NCBI GenBank assembly: GCA_052148715.1
Contig: JBKQHQ010000165.1
Location: forward strand, 1-52,574
Source: JBKQHQ01 sp052148715
GTDB taxonomy: Bacteria > Pseudomonadota > Alphaproteobacteria > Rhizobiales > Xanthobacteraceae
Length of the DNA stretch: 52,574 bases
Reading direction: 5' to 3'
The position numbers and the translations under genes were made by a program. The notes below the pieces were generated by a model. That model was not told where the DNA came from and made no database searches. It worked only from the letters and a program-made list of their open reading frames with translations. Shown here piece after piece: positions 25,330-33,140 of this stretch (its first letter is position 1; each line of letters starts with the position of its first letter).

Positions 25330-26238
25330 ATGCGAATCGGCGTCGATTTGGGCGGAAGCAAGATTGAAGTTATTGCCCTCGATGAAAACGGAGCGACGCT
25401 GTTGCGGCATCGCGTGCCAACGCCGACGGGAGACTATGTCGGCACCTTGAAAGCTATCGCCGACATTGTGCTTTTCGCCGAGAACGAGCTTGGCCAAAAG
25501 GGCACGTTGGGCGTCGCGTCGCCAGGAGCAATCTCAACGAGGACCGGCCTCCTGAAAAACTCAAACAGCACCATCTTAAACGGAAAGCCGCTGGTCCATG
25601 ATCTTGCACAAAGACTGGGGCGGCCAATCCGGTTGGAAAATGATGCAAATTGCTTTGCCCTTTCCGAGGCCGTTGACGGCGCCGCCGTAGGGGCCCACGT
25701 GGTGTTCGGAGTTATCGTTGGTACAGGGGTGGGCGGCGGTGTCGTCGTTGGCAAGGAGCTTGTTGCTGGACGCAACAAGATCGCCGGCGAATGGGGCCAC
25801 AATCCGCTGCCGTGGGCGACCGAGAACGAGCGGCCCGGCGCGCCTTGCCATTGCGGCAAATCAGGCTGTATCGAGACGTTTTTGTCCGGCGCCGGTCTCG
25901 CGCGCGACTATCGCGGCCGCACCGGTAAAGACCTAGCGGCCAAGGAAATCGCGCTCGCCGCCGCCGGCGGCGACGAAGCTGCCCAGGAATGCCTGACCGT
26001 CTATCAGGATCGTTTGGCGCGCAGCCTGGCCGTTGTCATTAACGTCCTGGACCCCGAAGTGATCGTGCTCGGCGGCGGCCTCTCCAACATCGAGTGGGTG
26101 TACGCGGGACTTTCGGCTCTTGTCGGGCGGTACACCTTTTCCGATGGCATCAATACATCGATCGTGCGTGCGGCCCACGGCGATTCGAGCGGAGTGCGCG
26201 GTGCGGCTTGGCTTTGGTCGACTGCCTGCCCGCCGTGA
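25330..26238 (+). CDS. ROK-family sugar kinase (fructokinase/mannokinase-like)
   Basis: 302 residues from MRIGVDLGGSKIE; ATGs at 25309 and 25318 are alternatives and the frame is open to 25216. Features: phosphate-binding DLGGSKIE at 6-13, ENDANCFALSEA with the catalytic Asp, VIVGTGVGGGVVV, and the zinc motif CHCGKSGCIE that defines ROK proteins. No DNA-binding domain, so an enzyme and not a NagC-type regulator. Similar proteins phosphorylate fructose, mannose or N-acetyl sugars. It diverges from iclR and ends the non-flagellar block. Confidence 0.9.
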   Translation: MRIGVDLGGSKIEVIALDENGATLLRHRVPTPTGDYVGTLKAIADIVLFAENELGQKGTLGVASPGAISTRTGLLKNSNSTILNGKPLVHDLAQRLGRPIRLENDANCFALSEAVDGAAVGAHVVFGVIVGTGVGGGVVVGKELVAGRNKIAGEWGHNPLPWATENERPGAPCHCGKSGCIETFLSGAGLARDYRGRTGKDLAAKEIALAAAGGDEAAQECLTVYQDRLARSLAVVINVLDPEVIVLGGGLSNIEWVYAGLSALVGRYTFSDGINTSIVRAAHGDSSGVRGAAWLWSTACPP

Positions 26239-26298
26239 CCGCAACGCCGCCGGCTACCCCACGTTCGAAGTGTTAGGATCGTCAAGCTGCAATCGGCC

Positions 26299-26784
26299 TT
26301 ACAGCGTCCGGCTCACGGCGAGCGGCCGCGCCATCCGGGGGTTGGGGCAGTTGCTGCGTCCAGACGCGCCGTAGGTTTGCGGCGCGGCCTTGCGCGTCAG
26401 GTCCCCCGCGAGGCGGCGCATGATCCCTTCCGCCACCGCATGGGTGGTGGCGAGCACGATCAAATTCTTCTGCAGCACCGCGCGTAACGTCTCGTGGCGC
26501 TCGCGCAGCGCACGGTACTCCTGCGGCCGGGTCTCGACGAGGAAATTCGTGTTCGCCTTGAGGCGCACGGCGGCCGTCAGATAGAGGCCGGCGAGCTCGC
26601 TCTTTCTTGCCTGCAAGCGGGCGGCCTGGCTGAGACGGCCGGCCCGCACCAGCGCCGTCTCCTGCTCGACGAGGCCGTGAAGGCCCTCCATCGCGACGGC
26701 GGCATGGGCGATCGCCTGCTCGGCCTCGAGCTCCGTGCGGATCACACGCGGAATCGGGGAGGGTTCGGGTGCAGCGTTATGCAT
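26299..26784 (-). CDS. FlgN-like flagellar protein, second copy
   Basis: 161 residues starting MHNAAPEPSPIP, with AAGGA upstream. An alpha-helical, coiled-coil protein: LHGLVEQETALVRAGRLSQAARLQARKSELAGLY, then NTNFLVETRPQEYRALRERHETLRAVLQKNLIVLATTHAVAEGIMRRLAGDL. This resembles FlgN, the export chaperone for FlgK and FlgL, and its rhizobial relatives. It closely parallels the preceding gene product, so the two are tandem paralogues. Last gene of the flgI operon, 4 bp behind its neighbour. Assignment to the chaperone function is inference. Confidence 0.7.
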   Translation of the reverse strand: MHNAAPEPSPIPRVIRTELEAEQAIAHAAVAMEGLHGLVEQETALVRAGRLSQAARLQARKSELAGLYLTAAVRLKANTNFLVETRPQEYRALRERHETLRAVLQKNLIVLATTHAVAEGIMRRLAGDLTRKAAPQTYGASGRSNCPNPRMARPLAVSRTL

Positions 26785-26788
26785 CGGG

Positions 26789-27544
26789 CTAGTCCTTGCT
26801 GGCGGGGCTGCGCGCTGGCGCATGTTCCGGTTCTGCGGGCTGCGCGCGGACCGTGTGGCGGGTTTGCTGGAGCCGGCGCGGCAGCGGGCAGCAGCGCGCC
26901 TGCGGCAGGCGCGGCAGATGTGCTCGAAGGGGCCGCGGTCGGTGCGGCGTGCCGCTCGCGCGGGAGGAGTCCGCGGCCAGGTCGCCGGCCGGAGCTTCCG
27001 CCGCGGCGCGCTCGGCGGCGAGCAGCGTCAGGTTGATTTGCAGCAGCGCGCCGAAGTTCTTGTGGCGATGGTGCAGGACGGCAAAGCTCACCGGCAACAT
27101 TTGCCGCAGATAGAGCCGGTTGCGCTGCAGCCGAGTGATATCGGCGGAATAACGTCGTGCCAAATCCGCCTTTGATTGCTCGACGCGATCCGGTATGTCG
27201 GCGCGGCCGGCGCGGATGAGCTGCGTTTCTTCCTCGACGACCGCGAGGAGGCAATCCATGACCTGCGTCAAGTGCACGACCAATTGCTCGGCGTCGGCCG
27301 GATTTTGCACGGCAGCGGTTTCTGCCGCCGGCGTCCCGGATGACGGCTCGGTCTTCTCGCTTTGGCGCAACGGCGGATCGAAAAACGGATCCCGGCCTTC
27401 CTCGAAGGGTGTGGGCAGGGAGGGCAGTGGCATTGCGACTGTGCCGACACCGCCGTCTCCGACCCCGTGCGGGTGGTCGGCCACGGCCGGCGTCTGACAC
27501 TTGGTCCAAATGTGCCTAGCCATCGCTTGCAGGAGGACGCTCAT
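26789..27544 (-). CDS. FlgN-like flagellar protein, first copy
   Basis: 251 residues from MSVLLQAMARHIW, start 10 bp after flgJ with GAGG upstream. Residues about 85-185 form the same helical domain as the next gene: LLAVVEEETQLIRAGRADIPDRVEQSKADLARRY, then LLQINLTLLAAERAAAE. An N-terminal 80 residues of Pro/Gly-rich sequence and a C-terminal Pro/Arg-rich tail have no counterpart. The tail looks unnatural, while another minus-strand frame there reads Ala/Pro-rich, so a frameshift near 26970-27000 is possible. Probably a chaperone for hook-associated proteins. Confidence 0.65.
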   Translation of the reverse strand: MSVLLQAMARHIWTKCQTPAVADHPHGVGDGGVGTVAMPLPSLPTPFEEGRDPFFDPPLRQSEKTEPSSGTPAAETAAVQNPADAEQLVVHLTQVMDCLLAVVEEETQLIRAGRADIPDRVEQSKADLARRYSADITRLQRNRLYLRQMLPVSFAVLHHRHKNFGALLQINLTLLAAERAAAEAPAGDLAADSSRASGTPHRPRPLRAHLPRLPQARCCPLPRRLQQTRHTVRAQPAEPEHAPARSPASKD

Positions 27545-27554
27545 GGCCTCGTCA

Positions 27555-27908
27555 TCAGCTCGTCGTGGGGTGCGCGGCCGACTGCGCCTGAGCACCCGCC
27601 GCCTGATGTTGCAGCAAGGTGCGATAGACGTCCTTGGCGATGCCGATGCCGCCGGCCTTGGCGATCGATTTCGCGTACTGGTCGGTCAGAAACGAGCGCC
27701 AGACGCCGACGCCCGGACCGCCGCCGAATGGCCCGTCGCCATTCACGCCGGCGTACATCTGCTGGAACATGGAGCTCAGAAACACCGCCTCGAAATCCTG
27801 CGCTTTCGCCTGCGCCTTCTTGTTGAGGGGCGTCGTGGTCTTGGCTTGTGCGGCTTGCTGTTGCACGAGTGTGGCGGTGGAGAGGGTGCCTGACATAGCG
27901 AGGCTCAT
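27555..27908 (-). CDS. flgJ: Rod-binding protein FlgJ (rod-binding domain only)
   Basis: 117 residues. The block AQDFEAVFLSSMFQQMYAGVNGDGPFGGGPGVGVWRSFLTDQYAKSIAKAGGIGIAKDVYRTLL is the rod-binding domain found at the N-terminus of enterobacterial FlgJ; the muramidase half is absent, as is normal in alphaproteobacteria. It caps and guides rod assembly. The ATG overlaps the flgI stop (TGATG), so it is translated from the same message. Confidence 0.9.
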   Translation of the reverse strand: MSLAMSGTLSTATLVQQQAAQAKTTTPLNKKAQAKAQDFEAVFLSSMFQQMYAGVNGDGPFGGGPGVGVWRSFLTDQYAKSIAKAGGIGIAKDVYRTLLQHQAAGAQAQSAAHPTTS

Positions 27909-29020
27909 CACATCACCTCGATGTCGGCTTGGATGGCGCCGGAGGCCTTGATGGCCTGCAGGATGGAGATCAGATCGCGCGGCCCGAGCCCGAGCGCATT
28001 CAAGCCGTCGACCAACTGCTGCAGCGAGACGCCCTCCCGAACCACCGCGAGCTTCATGCGGTCCTCTTGAACGCCGATCCGGGTGCGCGGCACCACCCGC
28101 GTCCGACCCTGGGAGAACGGTGCCGGCTGGCTGACTTGCGGCGTCTCCGAGATGGTGACGGTGAGGTTGCCCTGCGCGATCGCCACCATCGAAACCCGCA
28201 CATCGCGGCCCATGACGATGATGCCGGAGCGCTCGTCGATAATGATCTTGGCCGCGAGGTCGGGCTCGATCTGCAACTGCTCGATCTCGGTGAGCAAGGC
28301 GACCACGTTGCCGTGGAACTGCTTCGGGATAGTGAGCTGAACGGTTGACGGATCGAGCGGCTCGGCGGTGGGCGCGCCGATGAAGTCGTTGACCGCGGCA
28401 GCGATGCGTTTGGACGTGGTGAAGTCGGCGTTGCGGAGCGCCAGCCGCACTTGCACCAGACGGTTGAGGGCGAACTCGATCTCGCGCTCGATGATCGCCC
28501 CGTTGGAGATTCGGCCGACCGTCGGAACGCCGCGCGTGATCTTGGCGGCGTCGCCCTCGGCCTGAAAGCCGCCGATCGCCAGGGATCCCTGGGCCACTGC
28601 ATAGACGTTGCCGTCGGCGCCGAGCAGTGGGGTCACCAGCAGCACGCCGCCCTGCAAGCTCTTCGCATCGCCCAGCGCCGAGACCGTCACGTCGATACGC
28701 GTCCCCTGGGTGCCGAAGGGTGGCAGATTGCTGGTGACCATCACGGCGGCGACGTTGCCGGTGCGCATGTTGGTCGTCGGGTTTATCTTGACGCCGAGCC
28801 GTTCCAACATTGCTTGCAGCGACTGCCGCGTGAACGGTGCGTTGTTCAACGTGTCGCCGGTCCCGGCGAGGCCCACCACCAAGCCATAGCCGATAAGCTG
28901 GTTCTGGCGGATACCCTCGATATTCGCCAAATCCTTGATGCGCGATGTGGCGCCGGCTGGAGCCAGCACTCCAAAGAGCAACAGGGCGGCCGCGAACGCG
29001 CTCGTGAAGATCCTCGCCAT
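27908..29020 (-). CDS. flgI: Flagellar P-ring protein FlgI
   Basis: 370 residues. Signal peptide ARIFTSAFAAALLLFGVLAPAGA, then the FlgI opening SRIKDLANIEGIRQNQLIGYGLVVGLAGTGDT. Conserved internal blocks include TPLLGADGNVYAVAQGSL and IDERSGIIVMGRDV, and the end DLISILQAIKASGAIQADIEVM is typical. Forms the periplasmic ring around the rod. The second of two adjacent ATGs (29020) has GGGGAG at a good distance; the first (29023) is possible. First gene of the operon flgI-flgJ-two FlgN-like genes, divergent from fliX. Confidence 0.95.
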   Translation of the reverse strand: MARIFTSAFAAALLLFGVLAPAGATSRIKDLANIEGIRQNQLIGYGLVVGLAGTGDTLNNAPFTRQSLQAMLERLGVKINPTTNMRTGNVAAVMVTSNLPPFGTQGTRIDVTVSALGDAKSLQGGVLLVTPLLGADGNVYAVAQGSLAIGGFQAEGDAAKITRGVPTVGRISNGAIIEREIEFALNRLVQVRLALRNADFTTSKRIAAAVNDFIGAPTAEPLDPSTVQLTIPKQFHGNVVALLTEIEQLQIEPDLAAKIIIDERSGIIVMGRDVRVSMVAIAQGNLTVTISETPQVSQPAPFSQGRTRVVPRTRIGVQEDRMKLAVVREGVSLQQLVDGLNALGLGPRDLISILQAIKASGAIQADIEVM

Positions 29021-29201
29021 CATTGCTCCCCATGCGGCGGTTTCCTCCCTCCGTCTTGCGAATGCCGTGCCAGGCCAGGCAAGGATCTCAACCCATTGAA
29101 ATTGCAAGAAGTTCTATCCATCGTCGGGATCGGACGGCGGCGCCTCAGGTGGATCGCGTTTGCCTCCACCCTGCAAGTTTTGCCGGGCGTCACCTGGCGC
29201 G

Positions 29202-29216
29202 TTTACGTGGCATTAA
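29202..29216. promoter_or_regulatory. CtrA-type box between flgI and fliX
   Basis: TTTA-CGTGGCA-TTAA, one mismatch to TTAA-N7-TTAA and followed by CC as in CtrA sites. It lies between the divergent flgI (start 29020) and fliX (start 29328), both early flagellar genes. Confidence 0.55.
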
Positions 29217-29228
29217 CCATACGCGGCC

Positions 29229-29244
29229 AACGTTCGCGAACGTT
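29229..29244. promoter_or_regulatory. Perfect 16-bp palindrome before fliX
   Basis: AACGTTCGCGAACGTT reads the same on both strands. It lies 12 bp from the CtrA-type box and 84 bp before fliX. A dimeric regulator could bind; none is identified. Confidence 0.45.
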
Positions 29245-29327
29245 TCCGATGTCTGGTGCATTTCTAGAATCTAGAGCGCGTTTGCAGGCACGACCTGTTT
29301 GCACCGCACTCGGATCGAGGGCTCGCG

Positions 29328-29741
29328 ATGCGGATCTACGGACCCAATCGAACCGGCGTCGTCGGCTCCGCGCCGGCACCCCGGCGCGCGGCGTCAGGCG
29401 CCTTTTCGCTGGCCGAGGAGGGGGAGGCCACGAGCCGTCCGGCGAATGCCGGATCGGCGCCCACCGTCGGCGGCATCGACGCCCTGCTTGCCCTGCAAGG
29501 CGTCGAGGACCTGACGCAACGGCGCAAAAGGGCCGTGTCGCGCGGAAGCCGGGCATTGGATGCGCTCGAGGATATACGACTCAAGGTACTCTCAGGCACG
29601 CTCGATCAATCCTCGCTAATGCGCCTCAAGGCGGCCGTCGGCGGCCTGACCGAAGCTTGCGGGGATCCGCGGCTCGACGCCGTGCTCGGTGCCATCGAGC
29701 TTCGGGTGGAGGTTGAGCTGGCCAAAGCCGGATTGCGTTAA
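29328..29741 (+). CDS. fliX: Flagellar assembly regulator FliX
   Basis: 137 residues, the length of Caulobacter FliX. There FliX senses completion of the basal body and controls the sigma-54 activator FlbD. Opening MRIYGPNRTG and the helical C-terminal half (IDALLALQGVEDLTQRRKRAVSRGSRALDALEDIRLKVL) are family features. It diverges from flgI, as in Caulobacter. Its presence with two sigma-54 promoters in the window implies that an FlbD-like activator is encoded elsewhere. Confidence 0.92.
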   Translation: MRIYGPNRTGVVGSAPAPRRAASGAFSLAEEGEATSRPANAGSAPTVGGIDALLALQGVEDLTQRRKRAVSRGSRALDALEDIRLKVLSGTLDQSSLMRLKAAVGGLTEACGDPRLDAVLGAIELRVEVELAKAGLR

Positions 29742-29909
29742 CGGCGGCAAAGGTGAAGGCCGTTCAATTGCTTTGTGCGGTGCAATAGATCTGAATTCTT
29801 GGGATCAATTATACTTCAATATTGTACCTGTCACAGACGCTCGATATAAGCTTGCCCGGTGAGGCGAGGGGGAAACGCCCTCCAGTTTGGGGCACGGAGT
29901 TGAAGTAAA

Positions 29910-30326
29910 ATGCCGTCGGAAAAGAACAAGAATTACCGGCCTACGGAGAAAGAGCCTTTCATGAGTGACCGCCAGCGCGAGTATTTCCGCAAGCGGCTGC
30001 TCACCTGGAAGGAGGAGATCATCAAGGAGGCGCGGGAAACGCTGCAGCATCTGCAGGACGAGAATCAGAACCATCCGGATCTCGCCGACCGCGCGTCGTC
30101 GGAAACCGATCGTGCCATCGAGCTGCGCGCGCGCGACCGGCAGCGCAAGCTGATCGCCAAGATCGAGTCCGCCTTGCAGCGGCTCGATGACGGAACCTAC
30201 GGCTATTGTGAAGAGACCGGCGAGCCGATTTCGCTGAGGCGACTCGAGGCCCGGCCGATCGCGACCCTGTCGCTTGAGGCGCAGGAGCGCCATGAGCGGC
30301 GCGAACGCGTTTTCCGCGACGACTGA
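29910..30326 (+). CDS. dksA: DksA/TraR-family RNA polymerase-binding regulator
   Basis: 138 residues. A coiled coil (REYFRKRLLTWKEEIIKEARETL, to about residue 95) is followed by YGYCEETGEPISLRRLEARPIATLSLEAQERHERRE. DksA enters the secondary channel of RNA polymerase and, with ppGpp, adjusts rRNA and amino-acid promoters. Only one of the four zinc-finger cysteines remains, as is usual in rhizobial members. The 168-bp space from fliX has AT-rich sequence (about 29790-29840) that may hold a promoter. Confidence 0.9.
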   Translation: MPSEKNKNYRPTEKEPFMSDRQREYFRKRLLTWKEEIIKEARETLQHLQDENQNHPDLADRASSETDRAIELRARDRQRKLIAKIESALQRLDDGTYGYCEETGEPISLRRLEARPIATLSLEAQERHERRERVFRDD

Positions 30327-30419
30327 CGCAAGCGCAATCCCACCCCCGTCGTTGCGTCCGCTGCCAAATAGTTCAAGGGCGCTTGCGGTTTCCCCTGGCC
30401 TCCGAGCCGGCGCGATCCG

Positions 30420-30458
30420 TTAACGATCTATTTACCATGGCTGTTTACCGATCGTTAA
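30420..30458. promoter_or_regulatory. TTAACGATC inverted repeat with CtrA-type box
   Basis: TTAACGATC (30420-30428) is repeated in inverse as GATCGTTAA (30450-30458) with 21 bp between. The left arm starts TTAA-CGATCTA-TTTA (30420-30434), one mismatch from the CtrA box. It lies about 80-115 bp before the TPR-glycosyltransferase gene. The rest of the space 30327-30536 shows no gene. Confidence 0.5.
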
Positions 30459-30536
30459 GGCTCCGGGCGGCACGCGCGCATGCTGTGCTCGCGAATCCGT
30501 CCCGGCTGCATCCGGCCGGATCGTCGTTACGCGCCC

Positions 30537-32099
30537 ATGTCGAACCCCTTGCCGCAGCCCAACGTAGCGCGAATGCTCCGACGAGCATTCCGCGCACACG
30601 AGCAAGGCGAGCTCGGCAAGGCGGAGAGGCTCTACGCCGCAGTACTGCAATATGATCCGGACAGCTTCGACGCGCTGCATCTTTTGGGATTGCTCAATCA
30701 CCAGCGCGGACGATCCGAGGCGGCCCTTCAGCTCATTTGTAGCGCCTTAGCGACGGACCGGCGGCGCGCTGACGGGCTTTCAAGCTTGGGACTCGTCTTG
30801 CATACCATGGCTCGTTTCGAGGAGGCCCTCGCAAGCTATGACCAAGCCCTCGAGACGGAGCCCGACAACCTCGAAGTGCTCAATCGGCGCGGAGTAGCAC
30901 TGCTGGAGCTTGGGCGCCCCGCAGAGGCGCTCACGGCTTTCGACCGCGTGTTGGCTTTCGATCCCGAGCAGATCGATGCGCTCGGCAACCGCGGGAATGC
31001 GCTGCTCAAGCTCAACCGCCCGCAGGATGCCCTGATGAGCTACGACGTGGCGCTAAGGATCGCGCCCGACGATGCTCGGCTGCTCACCAATCGCGCCCAT
31101 GCGCTGCGCCGGCTGGACCGCCCGCGTGAGGCTTTTGTGAGCGCATCAAGAGCCGTGGTGGCTAGTCCGAAATTTGCCGAGGCTCGCTTTGAGGCGAGCC
31201 TCGCGCAATTGACTCTCGGCGACTTCAGAAATGGCTGGGAAGCTTACGAAGCACGGTGGGCTACTGGGGCGTTCGCGGCGCAGCGCAGAACCTTCACCGC
31301 CCCGCTGTGGCTCGGCGACCAGCCGCTCGACGGCAAGACCATTCTCTTGCACGCCGAGCAGGGCTTCGGCGACACGATTCAATTCATCCGTTACGCGCCG
31401 GCGCTTGCCGCGCTGGGTGCAAGAGTAATTCTCGAAGTGCAGCCCGAACTCGTCGGGCTGTTGTCGCAGGTGGTGGGCATCACAACGGTCTTGCCGCGGG
31501 GAGAGCCCTTGCCTGCGTTCGACTGCCACTGTCCGCTCATGAGCTTGCCCCTCGCATTTGCGACCGAGCTGCCGACGATCCCGGCTGAGATCCCCTACAT
31601 CGCAGCGGCAAAGGAGCGCGTGGCCGTCTGGCGGGAGCGGATGCCCGCAAGGCGGCCGCTCGTTGGCATCGCCTGGGCCGGCCGGCCGACCCACAAGAAT
31701 GATCTCAACCGTTCGATGCGCCTGGAGACGTTGAGGCCGCTGCTCGCGCAATCATCCATTCAGTTCGTGGGTCTCCAGCATGAAGTGTGCGACGAGGACG
31801 CAGCGTTCCTGCGAGGTTGTCGGCAATTGTTTAATATCGGCGACCAGTTCCGGGATTTCGCCGACACCGCCGCCACGATCTCGCTGTTGGATCGGGTGAT
31901 TGCCGTGGATAGTGTGGTCGCCCATCTGGCCGGGGCCCTAGGGAAGCCGCTGTTTCTGTTGCTTCCATTCGCCGCGGATTTCCGCTGGATGCGCGAGCGG
32001 CAGGACAGTCCCTGGTATCCGACCGCCCAGCTCTTGCGACAGCCACAATTCGGCGACTGGGTGAGCGTCGTGGATGCAATGCGCAAGGAGCTTGCTTGA
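30537..32099 (+). CDS. TPR protein with C-terminal glycosyltransferase-like domain
   Basis: 520 residues from MSNPLPQPNVARML; an ATG at 30480 is possible but adds a basic stretch. Residues 10-225 contain about six tetratricopeptide repeats (for example LEVLNRRGVALLELGRPAEALTAFDRVLAFDP). The C-terminal half (about 260-520) has LHAEQGFGDTIQFIRYAPALAALGARVILEVQPEL, PLVGIAWAGRPTHKNDLNRSM and LLDRVIAVDSVVAHLAGALGKPLFLLLP, the pattern of the family-9/heptosyltransferase-like domains attached to TPRs. Such proteins glycosylate proteins or surface polysaccharide; next to flagellar genes a flagellin role is an attractive guess. Confidence 0.82.
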   Translation: MSNPLPQPNVARMLRRAFRAHEQGELGKAERLYAAVLQYDPDSFDALHLLGLLNHQRGRSEAALQLICSALATDRRRADGLSSLGLVLHTMARFEEALASYDQALETEPDNLEVLNRRGVALLELGRPAEALTAFDRVLAFDPEQIDALGNRGNALLKLNRPQDALMSYDVALRIAPDDARLLTNRAHALRRLDRPREAFVSASRAVVASPKFAEARFEASLAQLTLGDFRNGWEAYEARWATGAFAAQRRTFTAPLWLGDQPLDGKTILLHAEQGFGDTIQFIRYAPALAALGARVILEVQPELVGLLSQVVGITTVLPRGEPLPAFDCHCPLMSLPLAFATELPTIPAEIPYIAAAKERVAVWRERMPARRPLVGIAWAGRPTHKNDLNRSMRLETLRPLLAQSSIQFVGLQHEVCDEDAAFLRGCRQLFNIGDQFRDFADTAATISLLDRVIAVDSVVAHLAGALGKPLFLLLPFAADFRWMRERQDSPWYPTAQLLRQPQFGDWVSVVDAMRKELA

Positions 32100-32222
32100 A
32101 GTGGAACCCATCCCTGGGGGCACAGTCGGCAGGCCAGCGGCTATAGGCCTCGCGGCCTTGTCCGCCCCGCCCGAGCGCAAACGGCGCAACAATCCTCACC
32201 CGCGCCCTCTCGATCGGAGCCA

Positions 32223-32258
32223 ACGCGGCCTCCGGCGGGGAGTTGCCGGAGGCCGCGT
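32223..32258. terminator. 14-bp perfect stem-loop between convergent genes
   Basis: Arms of 14 bp (32223-32236 and 32245-32258) with an 8-base loop. It stands between the ends of the TPR-glycosyltransferase gene and flgH, and so could stop transcription both ways. There is no T tract, so a role as a structural or repeat element is also possible. Nothing else was seen in 32100-32374. Confidence 0.5.
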
Positions 32259-32374
32259 CTTGGCGCCGTTCCGGTCCGGACACGGAGCGGCGGGGGAGCT
32301 CAAGCCTCTGCATGCGGAGCATGGCCGGACAAACGCGTTTCAGGTCGCAGAGGCTTCACACGGTTTGATACGCG

Positions 32375-33136
32375 TCAGAACGGCAGCAGAACGTCCATCA
32401 CCTGCTGGCCGTAACGCGGTTGCTGACGGTCACTAAGCTGGCCTTTGCCGCCATAAGCGATGCGGGCTTCGGCGATCTTGGTCGAATCGACGGTGTTGTC
32501 GCTTTCGATATCCTCCGGCCGCACGACGCCGGCCACGATCAGTTCGCGCATCTCGGCGTTGACACGGATCTCTTGCTTGCCTTCGACCACCAGATTGCCG
32601 TTGGGGAGGACCTGCGTCACCACGCCGGCGACGTGCGTTTGCAAAGCCTCCTGGCGGTTGATCGAACCCAGTCCGTTGTACTGGGAGGTGGAGTCCGCCG
32701 TGAGGAGACGCCCGGGCAGAATCGCCTTCCCCGGATTGGTAATGGTGTTCGCTCCGAGGAAGTTGGTTATGCCCGAATCTTCGCTGACCGTCCGGTCGAG
32801 CTGCGTTTGATTGTTGAATTGCGCCGTGTCATTGATGCTGATCTTCACAGTCAGGATATCCCCGACCTGATGCGCTCGTTGATCGTTGAAGAACGCGCGC
32901 GAGCCGTTGCGCCACAGCGAGTTGGGATTGTAGGATGCCGGCTGCGGCGTCGGCATCGGCATCTGCACCGGCTTATAGCCGGGGGCGGCGGTCGGATTGT
33001 CGATCGAGGAAAGCGGCGGCGGGTCGCCGATCAGCTTGAGCCGGTCGAAGGCGGCACAACTGCTGAGCAGCAAGCCCATGAGTGTGATGCCGGCGCTTGA
33101 GCGCAGCAGCGGAAATCCGGGGATCTGGCGCGTCAT
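32375..33136 (-). CDS. flgH: Flagellar L-ring lipoprotein FlgH
   Basis: 253 residues. A lipoprotein signal ends LLLSSC with the lipidated Cys at 27. Typical blocks: SLWRNGSRAFFNDQRAHQVGDILTVKI, NEMRELIV-like VNAEMRELIVAGVVRPEDI, and the end IAYGGKGQLSDRQQPRYGQQVMDVLLPF. Forms the outer-membrane ring. Last gene of flgF-flgG-flgA-flgH; starts 4 bp after flgA. Confidence 0.95.
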   Translation of the reverse strand: MTRQIPGFPLLRSSAGITLMGLLLSSCAAFDRLKLIGDPPPLSSIDNPTAAPGYKPVQMPMPTPQPASYNPNSLWRNGSRAFFNDQRAHQVGDILTVKISINDTAQFNNQTQLDRTVSEDSGITNFLGANTITNPGKAILPGRLLTADSTSQYNGLGSINRQEALQTHVAGVVTQVLPNGNLVVEGKQEIRVNAEMRELIVAGVVRPEDIESDNTVDSTKIAEARIAYGGKGQLSDRQQPRYGQQVMDVLLPF

Positions 33137-33140
33137 TTGC

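Noticed and set aside
26742..27509. Second minus-strand frame over the first FlgN-like gene as a separate gene
   Set aside because: Only its low-complexity end looks protein-like; kept only as a hint of a possible frameshift.
29285..29302. AGGCACGACCTGTTTGCA before fliX as a sigma-54 promoter
   Set aside because: Both half-elements look good, but the spacing is two bases too long.
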